A program made the translations under genes and the position numbers. The notes beneath the pieces are model-generated. The model saw only the letters and a list, made by a program, of their open reading frames with translations. It did not search any database and was not told the DNA's origin. Source: Curtobacterium sp. Leaf183 (GTDB lineage Bacteria > Actinomycetota > Actinomycetes > Actinomycetales > Microbacteriaceae). From it: a DNA stretch of 40,997 bases. The stretch spans positions 299,494 to 340,490 of the forward strand of contig NZ_LMPO01000009.1 in NCBI RefSeq assembly GCF_001424385.1, written 5' to 3'. Below are positions 15,878-23,637 of this stretch, in pieces (within the stretch, counting starts at the first letter, position 1; each line of letters opens with the position of its first letter).

Positions 15878-16551
15878 GCGGCCACCGCACTGAGGCGGTA
15901 CCCGATGCCGCGCACGGTGTGCACGAGGCGGGGGCCGTGTGCCTCCATCTTGCGGCGGAGGGCGCTGAGGTGGACCTCGACCAGGTTCGGGTCGACGCTG
16001 TCGTAACCCCACACCTGCGTCAGGATCTGGCCCTTCGACATCGTGCGCCCGCGGCTCTCGGCGAGGAACGCGAGCAGTCGGTACTCCGTCGCGGTCAGGT
16101 CGAGGGTGACTCCGGCCCGGCGCGCGACTGCCGCGTCCGGGTCGAGCACCAGGTCGCCGACCTCGACCACCGCGGGGATCCGTCCCCGGCGACGCAGCAC
16201 CGCGGTGACACGGGCGACGAGCTCCGCCATCGCGAACGGCTTGACCACGTAGTCGTCGGCGCCCTCGGCGAAGCCGCGCAGGCGGTCGTCGACCTCGTCG
16301 CGGGCGGTGAGCATCACGATCGCCGCGTCGGAGGACGTGCGGACGCGCGCGGCGAGCTGGATGCCGCTCGCGCCGGGGAGCATCCAGTCGAGGACCACCA
16401 GGTCGGGCACGAACTGCGTCAGGTCGCGCTGCAGGTCGGACCCGTCGGGTGCGTCGAGCACGACGAGGCCCTCGTCACGGAGTGAGCGGGCGACGGAGAC
16501 GCGGATGGTGTCGTCGTCGTCGACGAGCAGGACGCGGGCTGGAGTGGGCAC
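15874..16551 (-). CDS. OmpR/PhoB-family response regulator
   Basis: A 225-residue regulator: acidic residues in LLVDDDD, phosphorylated Asp55 in LVVLDWMLPG, Lys104 in YVVKPF, and a C-terminal winged helix ending in LVHTVRGIGYRLS. It is coupled to the kinase gene by a GTGA overlap. Start choice is uncertain: in-frame GTG at 16551 puts the receiver right at the N-terminus, and GTG at 16560, GTG at 16572 and TTG at 16578 are alternatives; none has a good Shine-Dalgarno, so leaderless translation is possible. It probably binds the direct repeats at 16621-16641. Confidence 0.92.
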   Translation of the reverse strand: MPTPARVLLVDDDDTIRVSVARSLRDEGLVVLDAPDGSDLQRDLTQFVPDLVVLDWMLPGASGIQLAARVRTSSDAAIVMLTARDEVDDRLRGFAEGADDYVVKPFAMAELVARVTAVLRRRGRIPAVVEVGDLVLDPDAAVARRAGVTLDLTATEYRLLAFLAESRGRTMSKGQILTQVWGYDSVDPNLVEVHLSALRRKMEAHGPRLVHTVRGIGYRLSAVAA

Positions 16552-16620
16552 GGCGGACACGGTACGTCGCACTCGCAATCACCGAGCATGGAAGCAGCTG
16601 GGCGCAACCTGTGCACGCGA

Positions 16621-16641
16621 GATGCTTCAGTGATGCTTCAG
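16621..16641. promoter_or_regulatory. 11-bp-spaced direct repeat, likely operator of the second response regulator
   Basis: GATGCTTCAG occurs at 16621-16630 and 16632-16641, exactly 11 bases apart, in the intergenic region between the regulator (minus) and the membrane protein (plus). A TAGCGT-like GAGCGT about 10 bases downstream could serve as -10 for the plus-strand gene, placing the repeats at the -35 position where PhoB-type activators bind. Confidence 0.65.
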
Positions 16642-16714
16642 ATCTGACTCCGAGCGTGGTCGTCACCGGCAGGACCGCCGGCCCGGCAGCAGCCGGAGAC
16701 GAACTGGAGACACC

Positions 16715-17314
16715 ATGACGAACAACGACGAGCCGACCCGCGAGTTCCCCCGCCACGACGCGGACGGACAGCCCACCGAGCAGTTCCCGCACCACCAGCT
16801 CCCCATGGCCTCCGCCGCACCCGCCGAGTCGAGCGCGCGCCGCTCCGGTCTGGGTCGACGGCTCGGGATCGGTGCCGCGATCGTCGCGGTCCTGATCGGC
16901 GGCGTCGGTGTGACGGCCGCGGTCGCCGCGGGCAACGACGGGGGCAGCACGCCCGTCTCGGCCCCCAGCGGTGCGCCGTCCGGTGCGCCGTCCGGCGCTC
17001 CCTCGGATGCGCCCTCCGGGGGTCCTGCGGCGGGCGGACCCGCCGCCGGTCCGGCTGCCGGTGGCCCCGGTGGTGCCGGCGCGATCTGCGGCCCGGCCGC
17101 CGGTGCCGCTGCGGCCCCGGCCCCGGGCGGCGACGCTCCCACGCCGCCGAAGGACGCCCCGAAGCCGCCGACCGCCCAGGACGGTGCCGTAAAGGGCAGC
17201 AAGGACGGCAAGGACGCGCCGACCCCGCCGACCGATGCACCCAAGCCGTCCGACGCACCGACCCCGTCCGGCGCGCCGTCCGCCCCGACCGAGGGCCCGA
17301 CGTCCGGGTCCTGA
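16715..17314 (+). CDS. Single-pass membrane protein with Pro/Ala/Gly-rich extracytoplasmic tail
   Basis: A 199-residue protein. A polar, His-containing N-terminal region of about 45 residues precedes one transmembrane helix (GIGAAIVAVLIGGVGVTAAVA, about 50-70). The remainder is low complexity: SGAP repeats encoded by 12-bp tandem DNA repeats near 16968-17010, then Gly/Ala and Pro/Lys/Asp-rich sequence. One cysteine is in GAICGPA. GGAGA precedes the ATG. It may span the cell wall as a stalk. It is divergent from the regulator-kinase pair, with the direct-repeat operator between them, so it is likely their target. No enzymatic domain is visible. Confidence 0.75.
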   Translation: MTNNDEPTREFPRHDADGQPTEQFPHHQLPMASAAPAESSARRSGLGRRLGIGAAIVAVLIGGVGVTAAVAAGNDGGSTPVSAPSGAPSGAPSGAPSDAPSGGPAAGGPAAGPAAGGPGGAGAICGPAAGAAAAPAPGGDAPTPPKDAPKPPTAQDGAVKGSKDGKDAPTPPTDAPKPSDAPTPSGAPSAPTEGPTSGS

Positions 17315-17362
17315 CCCGCACTGCGGGTACGTGTCACACCCCACCGGCGTCGTTCCCCGTCG

Positions 17363-17396
17363 GACCGGGTCCGTGCCGCGACGGCACGACCCGGTC
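17363..17396. terminator. Bidirectional hairpin between convergent genes
   Basis: GACCGGGT plus CGTGCCG pair with CGGCACG plus ACCCGGTC around a CGA loop, giving 15 paired bases with a single bulge. It lies between the membrane protein (plus) and DUF2254 (minus) stops. No clear T-tract. Confidence 0.65.
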
Positions 17397-17403
17397 GGCG
17401 GGG

Positions 17404-18690
17404 TCAGCTCCGGACGTCCCGCTCGGCTCGGTCGAGGGACGCCCGGAGCACCGACGCCGTCTGCTCGGCCGACGCCGCGCGTGCGTCCGTCCCAGCGTCG
17501 GCGAGTCGCTCGGCCAACCGCAGCGCGGCTCGTAGCACGATCGGCTGGTCCTCCCCGTAGGTGCGGACGCCCTCGAAGACCGAGTCGACGAGGTCCTCGA
17601 GCCGCGGCCAGTGCGGCGTCACCCGGACCGTCCCGTCGTCGTCGAGGTACCCGGTGACCCGCTCGCGGTCACGCCAGGCGGGCACGAGCGCAACCGCCGC
17701 CATGTCGGGCGCACTGACTGCCGTGTAGGGGTCGTTCGAGCCGGTCGCAAGCCCGCGCACCGCGATCTCGACGAGCTGCTGCAGCGCGAAGCGGACGTCC
17801 TGCAGCGGGGTCCTGGCCGTCCCGGTCATGATGCACGCGCGGACCTGGCGGGCGGCCCCGTCGCCGGTGCCGTCGTCGTCCACTGCTCCCCCGTCGGTCG
17901 CCGTGTCGGCCACGTGCACGACTGCGATCGGATCCCCGACGATGACGTGGTCACCGGGCATCACGCACAGGTCGAGCACACGGTCATGCCGATCGGCCCA
18001 CGAGACCAGGCGCTCCCACTCGACCGACTGCACGTAGCCGTCCTGCGCCGCGCGGATCGTCCTGCCGCCCTCGCGGTCGGGCCCCTGCGGTGCGACGGTG
18101 ACGGCGTCGTGCGCGTCGTCCCGGTCGACGAAGGCCTGGTCGACGGCGGCCACCAGGTCCACCTGCACCTGCTTCTGCAGCGAGGTGATCTGCACGCTCG
18201 TCGCGATGTGATGGATGAAGAAGACCAGGACGCCCACGTCGAGGATCCCCATCAGCACGGCCACGTGTACGGCGATGACGGGGACGAACGCGGAACCGTC
18301 GTCGACGTCCGTGTGGACCGAGCGGACGACGACGATCGCGTAGAGGAACGTCGCCGTGAACGCGGCGAGCACGAACTGGTTCGCCCGGTCGGCCATGAAG
18401 TTCCGGACCAGGCGCGGGCCGTAGGTGGACGAGGTCGTCGCGAGCACCGAGATGGTGATCGAGAACGACGTGCCCGCGACGGTCAGCATCGCCGTGCCGA
18501 TCGTCGTCAGGATGGACCGGCCGCCGCTCGCGCTCAGGGAGTCGAGCACCGCGATCCGGACACCACCGTCGATGACCGCCCGGTCGACCGCCACCAGCAC
18601 CTCGGCCAGGACGATCGCCGCGATGCCCAGCAGCGCCGGCAGGAACCAGAACGACTCCCGGACACGCAACGTCATCGTCCGCACGGACAC
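17404..18690 (-). CDS. DUF2254 family membrane protein
   Basis: A protein of about 428 residues. Four predicted transmembrane helices lie in the first 160 residues, including SFWFLPALLGIAAIVLAEVL and TFLYAIVVV. TSFSITISVLATTSSTYGPR between helices 2 and 3 is the DUF2254 hallmark. The C-terminal half is soluble and contains GYVQSVEWERLVSWADRHD and DVRFALQQLVEIAVRGLATG, with SNDPYTAVSAPDM, all typical of the family. GTG at 18690 is preceded by GAGAGG at a spacing of 6; GTGs at 18693 and 18684 and an ATG at 18675 are alternatives. It lies 88 bases downstream of the nucleosidase gene. Function of DUF2254 is not established; its shape suggests a membrane-bound sensor or channel. Confidence 0.87.
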   Translation of the reverse strand: MSVRTMTLRVRESFWFLPALLGIAAIVLAEVLVAVDRAVIDGGVRIAVLDSLSASGGRSILTTIGTAMLTVAGTSFSITISVLATTSSTYGPRLVRNFMADRANQFVLAAFTATFLYAIVVVRSVHTDVDDGSAFVPVIAVHVAVLMGILDVGVLVFFIHHIATSVQITSLQKQVQVDLVAAVDQAFVDRDDAHDAVTVAPQGPDREGGRTIRAAQDGYVQSVEWERLVSWADRHDRVLDLCVMPGDHVIVGDPIAVVHVADTATDGGAVDDDGTGDGAARQVRACIMTGTARTPLQDVRFALQQLVEIAVRGLATGSNDPYTAVSAPDMAAVALVPAWRDRERVTGYLDDDGTVRVTPHWPRLEDLVDSVFEGVRTYGEDQPIVLRAALRLAERLADAGTDARAASAEQTASVLRASLDRAERDVRS

Positions 18691-18778
18691 CACCAGCCTC
18701 TCGCTCGACCCGAAGATGACCGCCCGGAGTCCCCGTGTGGAGTCTGCCAGGAGCCACCCGCCGAGGGCCGCGTCGACG

Positions 18779-19489
18779 TCAGGCGGCCAGGCCCCGCACG
18801 ACGTCGTGCACGACCTCGGCCGCCCGGGCCGCGGCGTCGTCGAGGTGCAGACGGAACTCGTCGCCGTCCGGTGCGCACAGGTCGCTGATGCCCCGGACCG
18901 AGACGAACGGCATCGCGTGCACGTGCGCGAACTGGGCGATGGCGGCCGACTCCATGTCGACGGCCGCCACGGTCGGGAAGGCGTCACGGAGCACGCGCGC
19001 GCGGTCCTCGGTCACGAAGACCTCGCTCGACCCGATCGTCGCCGACCGCAGCCGGTGCCCGGTCTTCGCACCCAGTGCGAGTGCGACCATGCGGGGATCC
19101 GGGGCGTAGCCGGTCGGCATGCCCGGCACCTGTCCGAGCGCGTAGCCGAACGCCGTGGCGTCGGCGTTGAGGTTGACGTAGCGGTCCCCCACGACGACGT
19201 CGCCGATGGCCACCCCGTGCATGAGCCCTCCGGCCGTCCCGACGCTGATGACGGGCACGGCGCCGAAGTCGTGGAAGCAGTGCGCGACGGCCGCGGTCGC
19301 GTTCGTGAACCCGATGCCGCTGCGACGGACGGCGACCGTAACGCCCTCGACGTCGAGCAGCTGGTGTCCGTCGTGGCCGCCGACGGGGCCGTACTCGGAC
19401 GGGACCCCGCCGATCAGGTCGGCGAAGGCGTCGACCTCTTCGCTCATCGCCGCGATCACCACGGCGACCGGTGCTGCCCGCTCGTCCAC
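18779..19489 (-). CDS. 5'-methylthioadenosine/S-adenosylhomocysteine nucleosidase-like phosphorylase
   Basis: A 236-residue PNP/UDP-phosphorylase superfamily protein. It begins with VAVVIAAMSEEVDAF, where Glu17 is the conserved purine-site glutamate. VPVISVGTAGGL is the glycine loop, AVDMESAAIAQ holds the ribose-binding Glu, and FVSVRGISDLC supplies the catalytic Asp. This set matches MTA/SAH nucleosidase, which hydrolyses methylthioadenosine and S-adenosylhomocysteine for methionine salvage. GTG at 19489 follows AAGGA at good spacing; a longer in-frame start at 19537 has no such signal. The following DUF2254 gene is in the same direction. A specificity for another nucleoside cannot be excluded. 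Confidence 0.87.
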   Translation of the reverse strand: MDERAAPVAVVIAAMSEEVDAFADLIGGVPSEYGPVGGHDGHQLLDVEGVTVAVRRSGIGFTNATAAVAHCFHDFGAVPVISVGTAGGLMHGVAIGDVVVGDRYVNLNADATAFGYALGQVPGMPTGYAPDPRMVALALGAKTGHRLRSATIGSSEVFVTEDRARVLRDAFPTVAAVDMESAAIAQFAHVHAMPFVSVRGISDLCAPDGDEFRLHLDDAAARAAEVVHDVVRGLAA

Positions 19490-19552
19490 CAGACGATCCT
19501 TCCACACGCCCGTCGTCACCCGGTCAGGTGCGTGCACGGCCGTGCAGCCCGG

Positions 19553-20134
19553 TCAGGCGCCGCCGCGTCCGTGCTGCCGCTCGCGCGCCCGGTCCTTGAT
19601 CGCCTCGATCACCGAGGTCTTGGCGTCGGCGTAGGCGTTCATGTCGTCCCACTGCTGCGCCAGCAGGTCGCGCTTCGTCTGTTCGTACAGTGCCCGGTCC
19701 GCCGGGTCCGCACGCAGGTGGTCGCGGAGCAGCAGGTAGGCGTCCACCTGCGGGGCGCCCCGCTCGTACACGTGGACGTGCACGTCGCGCTCGGGCGTCC
19801 GGACCAGGCGGTGTCCGGGCTCCCGGACGCGCAGCCGGTAGCCGGCGGCGAGCAGCGGCACGAGGTAGGCGTGCTCGTCGGTGATGTCGGGCACGGCCAC
19901 GACGAGGTCGACGATCGGCTTCGCCGCCAGCCCCGGCACCGACGTGGACCCGATGTGCTCGACCTCGACCGCCAGCGCCGACCCGATCGCCGTGCGGATC
20001 CGCCGCTCGTGCTCGCGGTAGGTCGCCGGCCAGGAGTCATCCGCGGGGTGCAGACCGACCGTGAGTGGCTCCGGACCCCCGACGATCTCGGTCGTCGTGA
20101 CGTCGGGCCGGCTGGGGTGTGCAGGCGATTCCAC
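19553..20134 (-). CDS. GrpB family protein (nucleotidyltransferase fold)
   Basis: A 193-residue protein. The core VEVEHIGSTSVPGLAAKPIVDLVVAV is the GrpB/UPF0157 signature, a GSxxV pattern followed by Asp residues as in nucleotidyltransferases. It ends with RADPADRALYEQTKRDLL, also conserved, and has VHVHVYERG in between. GTG at 20134 is the most plausible start; it has only a GTATTG-like -10 nearby, so translation may be leaderless. Upstream is a divergent AraC regulator. GrpB proteins have no firmly known function; some are fused to dephospho-CoA kinase. Confidence 0.88.
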   Translation of the reverse strand: MESPAHPSRPDVTTTEIVGGPEPLTVGLHPADDSWPATYREHERRIRTAIGSALAVEVEHIGSTSVPGLAAKPIVDLVVAVPDITDEHAYLVPLLAAGYRLRVREPGHRLVRTPERDVHVHVYERGAPQVDAYLLLRDHLRADPADRALYEQTKRDLLAQQWDDMNAYADAKTSVIEAIKDRARERQHGRGGA

Positions 20135-20164
20135 GGGGCAATACTCGCGCACTGGTCGCGAGCA

Positions 20165-20246
20165 GGTGCCGGACCGGAGGCGCGGTGCGGCCGACACCGG
20201 GCCTGCCGTCCGGCACCGGGTCGCGTCCGGACCGCACGGACGCGAC
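20165..20246. promoter_or_regulatory. Two inverted repeats in the grpB-like/araC-like divergent promoter region
   Basis: GGTGCCGGAC (20165-20174) is mirrored by GTCCGGCACC (20208-20217). GTCGCGTCCG (20220-20229) is mirrored by CGGACGCGAC (20237-20246) across a 7-base loop. Both are perfect 10-bp arms. They could be operators, for example for the adjacent AraC protein, or mRNA leader hairpins. Confidence 0.5.
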
Positions 20247-20298
20247 ACCCCGTGGACGCGGGTCGCGGTCCGGACACCCGCCGTGTCAGGATGAGCCC

Positions 20299-21243
20299 GT
20301 GACGGCGATGCCGCTCCCGGAACGGCCGCCCACCTTCCGGAGGTACCGGGTGGAGACGGTCAGTGAGCACCGCGGCGCAGAGCTCGAGGCGACCTACGGG
20401 CTCGCCGACGGGGTGGACGGGTCCCTCGACCAGTTCCAGTACGCCGGCGCCGGCGACGCCGACCTGTCCATGCGCGGTGCCACGGTCGAGGGGACGCGGG
20501 TCGGGCGCATGCAACCACGTCGTGACCACATCGTCTTCTGGATCGGCGACGGCACCGCGACGATCACCCCGGAGGCGGCCGACACGCGGACCGCCACGCC
20601 CGGCCGTCCGATGCTGCTGTCCGGCAGCGTCGTCTACGACTTCTCGGCCGACACGCGCAAGGTCTCGATGCTGCACCTGTCCGAGGGGCTGCTGCGCCGA
20701 GCCCTGGCGGATCGGGGCATCCACCTGCGCGGTCCCCTCGTCTTCGACGAGGAGCCCGACGGGACGGACGCCCTCCGACGCCTGCAGGCAGAACTCCGCC
20801 GGTCGACGCCCGACCTGACCGCGGCGTCCGTGACCGGCACCGAGCGTGCGATCCTCAACGCCCGCGTCGCCGACGCCGTCGTCGGGACGTTCCCCGTCCG
20901 CGCCGCACCGAGCATGACCTCGTCGTCGGTCGCCCGCGCCGTCGACCTCATGCACCACGAGGCCCGGTCCCCCCTGACGCTCGACGACCTCGCCGAAGCG
21001 TCGGGGCTGAGCGTGCGCGGGCTGCAGAACGCCTTCGCACGTGACCTCGAGACCACCCCGACGAAGTACCTGCGCGACCTGCGTCTCGACGGTGCCCGTC
21101 GCGAGCTCGAGGACGGCGAGTCCGCGACCGTCGCGGACGTCGCCCGCGACTGGCAGTTCAACCACCTCGGCCGCTTCGCGAGCGCCTACGGGGACCGGTT
21201 CGGCGAGCGGCCGAGCGACACGCTGCGTCGCGGCCGGGACTGA
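20299..21243 (+). CDS. AraC-family transcriptional regulator
   Basis: A 314-residue regulator. The N-terminal half (about 10-195) resembles the AraC-binding-like ligand domain (RYRVETVSEHRGAELEATYG). The C-terminal half has two helix-turn-helix motifs: LTLDDLAEASGLSVRGLQNA and ATVADVARDWQFNHLGRFAS, ending with GDRFGERPSDTLRR, the classic AraC signature. GTG at 20299 is preceded by AGGATGAG; an internal ATG three codons later is possible. It is divergent from the GrpB gene and not linked to a metabolic operon, so its ligand is unknown. Confidence 0.92.
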   Translation: MTAMPLPERPPTFRRYRVETVSEHRGAELEATYGLADGVDGSLDQFQYAGAGDADLSMRGATVEGTRVGRMQPRRDHIVFWIGDGTATITPEAADTRTATPGRPMLLSGSVVYDFSADTRKVSMLHLSEGLLRRALADRGIHLRGPLVFDEEPDGTDALRRLQAELRRSTPDLTAASVTGTERAILNARVADAVVGTFPVRAAPSMTSSSVARAVDLMHHEARSPLTLDDLAEASGLSVRGLQNAFARDLETTPTKYLRDLRLDGARRELEDGESATVADVARDWQFNHLGRFASAYGDRFGERPSDTLRRGRD

Positions 21244-21255
21244 CCGAACTGGATC

Positions 21256-21284
21256 TTGCGCCGCCGGGCGGGCACCTCTAGCGT
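21256..21284 (+). promoter_or_regulatory. Orphan promoter-like element
   Basis: TTGCGC (21256-21261) and TAGCGT (21279-21284) are separated by exactly 17 bases and point away from the AraC gene, just after its stop. No plus-strand gene follows before the convergent ANTAR gene. TAGCGT also appears as a likely -10 at 32385 and, on the minus strand, at 23147. Confidence 0.45.
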
Positions 21285-21329
21285 TGCTGCCAGCAGCCCC
21301 AGTCCCCGGCCGCCGGAACCACCTGCATC

Positions 21330-21388
21330 GCTGGCACGAACGTCTTGCTGACACGACCGTGTCGCTGGCACCACCGTGTCGCTACGAC
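21330..21388. repeat. Three-and-a-half copies of a 17-bp direct repeat
   Basis: Units begin at 21330, 21347, 21364 and, partly, 21381. Each starts GCTGGCAC or GCTGACAC followed by a variable half; the two middle units share CCGTGTC. The period of 17 is not a multiple of 3, so it is not coding. It sits in a 291-base gap between convergent araC-like and ANTAR genes that otherwise holds no gene I can support. Confidence 0.7.
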
Positions 21389-21534
21389 AGCAGCTGGGTC
21401 CGTTGACGAGCAGGGACGACGGCTCCCCCGGCAGCACCGCCGGCGGCGTCGCGTCACCCACCATGAGCCACCGGTCGGGCGCGACTTCTGATCCCGTGCC
21501 CGGCCGGTCTCGTCTGCCCGGCGGAGCGCGCGGG

Positions 21535-22308
21535 TCAGCGTCCTTCGGACTCGGACTCGGACTCGGACGCGGACTGCGGGTCGGGCGCGGTCGGCGACGG
21601 GATGACGATGACCTGGTTGACGACGTCTCGCGCGACGTCGGCGATCCGCGCCTGGTGCGATCGTGCGTACTTGCGCAGCACGTCGAACGCGGTGTCCAGG
21701 TCGAGCCGGTACGTGTGGGCCAGGAAGCCCTTGGCCTGCTCGATCGACACCCGGCTCTCGAGCGCCCGTCGCAGCTGTTCCTGCACCAGCACCGCCTGCT
21801 CGGTCGAGCGCTGCTGCAGGATGCTGATCGTGGCGACGTCGGTGAGCGCCCGCGCGGCAACGGCGTCGTTGCGGTTCAGCGTCCCCTCGGATTCGCGGAA
21901 CAGGTTCATCGAACCGAGTGTGGTGTCACGGAGCCGGAGCGGGATCGAGTGCACGGACGCGTACCCGAGCTCGGCCGACAGCTCTGCGAAGCGCGGCCAT
22001 CGACGGCGCATCGACCGTGCGTCCTCGACGATCACGGTCATGCCGCTCGTGAAGGCCTCGACACACGGGCCTTCACCGGCGTCCAGCTGCATGAGGCCGA
22101 TGAACGTGCTGCGCTCGCTCGTCGAGGCGATGACCTCGAGTTCCTGCTCGTCGTTGACCAGCAGGATGCCCGCCGCAGACGCATCGAACAGGGCGGCAGC
22201 GTTGTCGACGAGTGTCTGCAGCAGCTCGACGGTGTCGTAGTCCGACACGAGGGTGTCGGTGAGCGTGACGAACGTGTCGACGAGGTGCTGCTCTCGGGTC
22301 CGCGCCAT
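21535..22308 (-). CDS. GAF and ANTAR domain-containing regulator
   Basis: A 257-residue protein. An N-terminal GAF sensor domain (about 10-170) contains DAGEGPCVEAF and SVHSIPLRLRDTTLGSMNLF. A C-terminal ANTAR domain (about 185-240) has SRVSIEQAKGFLAHTYRLDLDTAFDVLRKYAR, whose helices bind paired RNA hairpins to prevent transcription termination. The tail is a run of alternating Ser and Glu encoded by short tandem repeats near 21541-21570. ATG 22308 has AAGGA at ideal spacing; an alternative ATG at 22329 overlaps the upstream stop (ATGA) but has no good ribosome site. It is coupled to a second GAF/ANTAR gene. Confidence 0.88.
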   Translation of the reverse strand: MARTREQHLVDTFVTLTDTLVSDYDTVELLQTLVDNAAALFDASAAGILLVNDEQELEVIASTSERSTFIGLMQLDAGEGPCVEAFTSGMTVIVEDARSMRRRWPRFAELSAELGYASVHSIPLRLRDTTLGSMNLFRESEGTLNRNDAVAARALTDVATISILQQRSTEQAVLVQEQLRRALESRVSIEQAKGFLAHTYRLDLDTAFDVLRKYARSHQARIADVARDVVNQVIVIPSPTAPDPQSASESESESEGR

Positions 22309-22325
22309 GGTGGGTTCCTTCCCGG

Positions 22326-23090
22326 TCATTCCGGTTCGCCGTGGTCGGTGAAGTCCACTCGCCCGGCCACCACGTCTGCAGCGAGTTCGAGGACCGACCG
22401 TCCGGCCGTGTGTGCGAACGCCCGCAGGAGCAGCAGGGAATCCGCGGCTCCGGCGCCGGTCTGTGCCGCGATCATGCCGGAAGCCTGGTGCACCTCACGC
22501 CGTGAGAACCGCCCGGAACCACTCCCAGTGTTCCACGTGCCCTCTTCGGCACGCTCAGTCCGCACCAGGGCCCGGTGCAGGACGTGTCGGGCGACGAGGC
22601 CGGTCATGATGACCGCGTCCTCGACGACCGAGGGCCGGAGGGACACGGATGCCCGCCCGTAGAGGTCGACCGCGCCGACCGGGATCGGGCCCACGTGCAT
22701 GGGGAACGCGAACACCGCTCCGAGCTGGGTCGCTCGGAGCGCATGCAGTGCCAGCGGCCACCGGACGGTCTCGGCGTCCTGCAGGTCCGGCACCAGGACC
22801 GGTGCCCCGCGGTCCACTGCCTCCCAGCACGGGCCCTCGCCGAGATCGAGCTGGATCTCGTCCCAGCGCGCGGCGGAGTCGTCGCTGGCGCCGACCGTCT
22901 CGGAACCGAGTGGGTCACCGAGCGTGGAGATCGCGACGCTGTCGACGGGGAACGAGGCGAGGAAGGGCGCGCACAGGTCGTCCTGCTCCCCGGCGCGGTA
23001 CAGCGCCGTCATGGCGGCGACGAAGCCCGTCCCGTCCGGCCGGCTCATCGCGGACCCGCGAACGACGGTTGTCCTGGCGGACGAATGCAC
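22326..23090 (-). CDS. GAF and ANTAR-like domain regulator
   Basis: A 254-residue protein with a GAF domain (about 30-185). LDLGEGPCWEAVDRGAPVLV is strikingly similar to the corresponding loop of the next gene. The C-terminal REVHQASGMIAAQTGAGAAD and AFAHTAGRSVLELAADVV match an ANTAR helix bundle. GTG at 23090 was chosen because GAGGAGG lies seven bases upstream; an internal ATG at 23048 is weaker. First gene of the ANTAR pair; promoter at 23147. The two probably arose by duplication and may form heterodimers. Target RNAs were not found. Confidence 0.85.
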   Translation of the reverse strand: MHSSARTTVVRGSAMSRPDGTGFVAAMTALYRAGEQDDLCAPFLASFPVDSVAISTLGDPLGSETVGASDDSAARWDEIQLDLGEGPCWEAVDRGAPVLVPDLQDAETVRWPLALHALRATQLGAVFAFPMHVGPIPVGAVDLYGRASVSLRPSVVEDAVIMTGLVARHVLHRALVRTERAEEGTWNTGSGSGRFSRREVHQASGMIAAQTGAGAADSLLLLRAFAHTAGRSVLELAADVVAGRVDFTDHGEPE

Positions 23091-23146
23091 ATGGAGACCT
23101 CCTCGGGAGAGCACCGTGCAGAGGTCAGGGCACGTTCTCGAGCACG

Positions 23147-23152
23147 ACGCTA
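23147..23152 (-). promoter_or_regulatory. Candidate -10 (TAGCGT) of the ANTAR operon
   Basis: On the minus strand TGTAGCGT lies about 57 bases upstream of the GTG start, giving a short leader. The -35 region (CCCGTG, 17 bases up) is poor. Confidence 0.4.
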
Positions 23153-23223
23153 CACCAGCGGGCGACCGGCACGGGCGCCGCGCCGACGGGGCGCGACCTC
23201 GACGTCCCGGCCGCGCGGTCAGG

Positions 23224-23340
23224 GTGTCGGGGTGTCGGGCAACCCGAACGCGACTGCACGACAGGTACGAACGGACGGCGGTGTTGCTCGGCACGACCCT
23301 GGGTGACGTCCTCGACGAGTTCGCGATCCCGCCGCAGTAG
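23224..23340 (+). CDS. Possible small protein or gene remnant
   Basis: A 38-codon frame from GTG to TAG whose last 28 codons have almost only G or C in third position and encode a plausible helix (LHDRYERTAVLLGTTLGDVL). The first ten codons do not have this bias, and no clear ribosome site is seen. It may be the 3' end of a decayed gene. It is followed by the strong hairpin at 23361. The remainder of 23091-23391 holds only the ANTAR promoter region. Confidence 0.25.
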   Translation: MSGCRATRTRLHDRYERTAVLLGTTLGDVLDEFAIPPQ

Positions 23341-23360
23341 TCCCGCGGGTGGGAACACGA

Positions 23361-23386
23361 AAGCCCCCCGGTTTCCCGGGGGGCTT
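23361..23386 (-). terminator. Intrinsic terminator of the tRNA Gly-Cys-Val cluster
   Basis: A perfect 11-bp stem (AAGCCCCCCGG with its complement) around a 4-base loop, five bases beyond the tRNA-Val CCA end on the minus strand, followed by CTTTCGTGTT. May also end any plus-strand transcript. Confidence 0.85.
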
Positions 23387-23391
23387 CATCG

Positions 23392-23466
23392 TGGTGGGCG
23401 ATACTGGGATCGAACCAGTGACCTCTTCCGTGTCAGGGAAGCGCGCTACCGCTGCGCCAATCGCCC
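23392..23466 (-). tRNA. tRNA-Val (anticodon GAC)
   Basis: Acceptor GGGCGAT/ATCGCCC, anticodon stem CTTCC/GGAAG with GAC in the loop, T-loop TTCGATC, and CCA encoded at 23392-23394. Third gene of the minus-strand cluster. Confidence 0.97.
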
Positions 23467-23481
23467 AGAGAGAGACATCCA

Positions 23482-23555
23482 TGGAGGTGGGGACGGGATT
23501 CGAACCCGCGTGGACGGCTTTGCAGGCCGCTGCCTAGCCTCTCGGCCACCCCACC
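23482..23555 (-). tRNA. tRNA-Cys (anticodon GCA)
   Basis: Acceptor GGTGGGG/CCCCACC, anticodon stem GCGGC/GCCGT with a terminal G-U type pair and loop CTGCAAA, T-loop TTCGAAT, and CCA encoded at 23482-23484. Middle gene of the cluster. Confidence 0.97.
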
Positions 23556-23637
23556 ATCGAGGATCACGTCTCCGTGAGTACCCGAACGGTGGGATACCCT
23601 CTGGTGAGAAACCGGCCCCCGAAGGAACCGGTACTCG

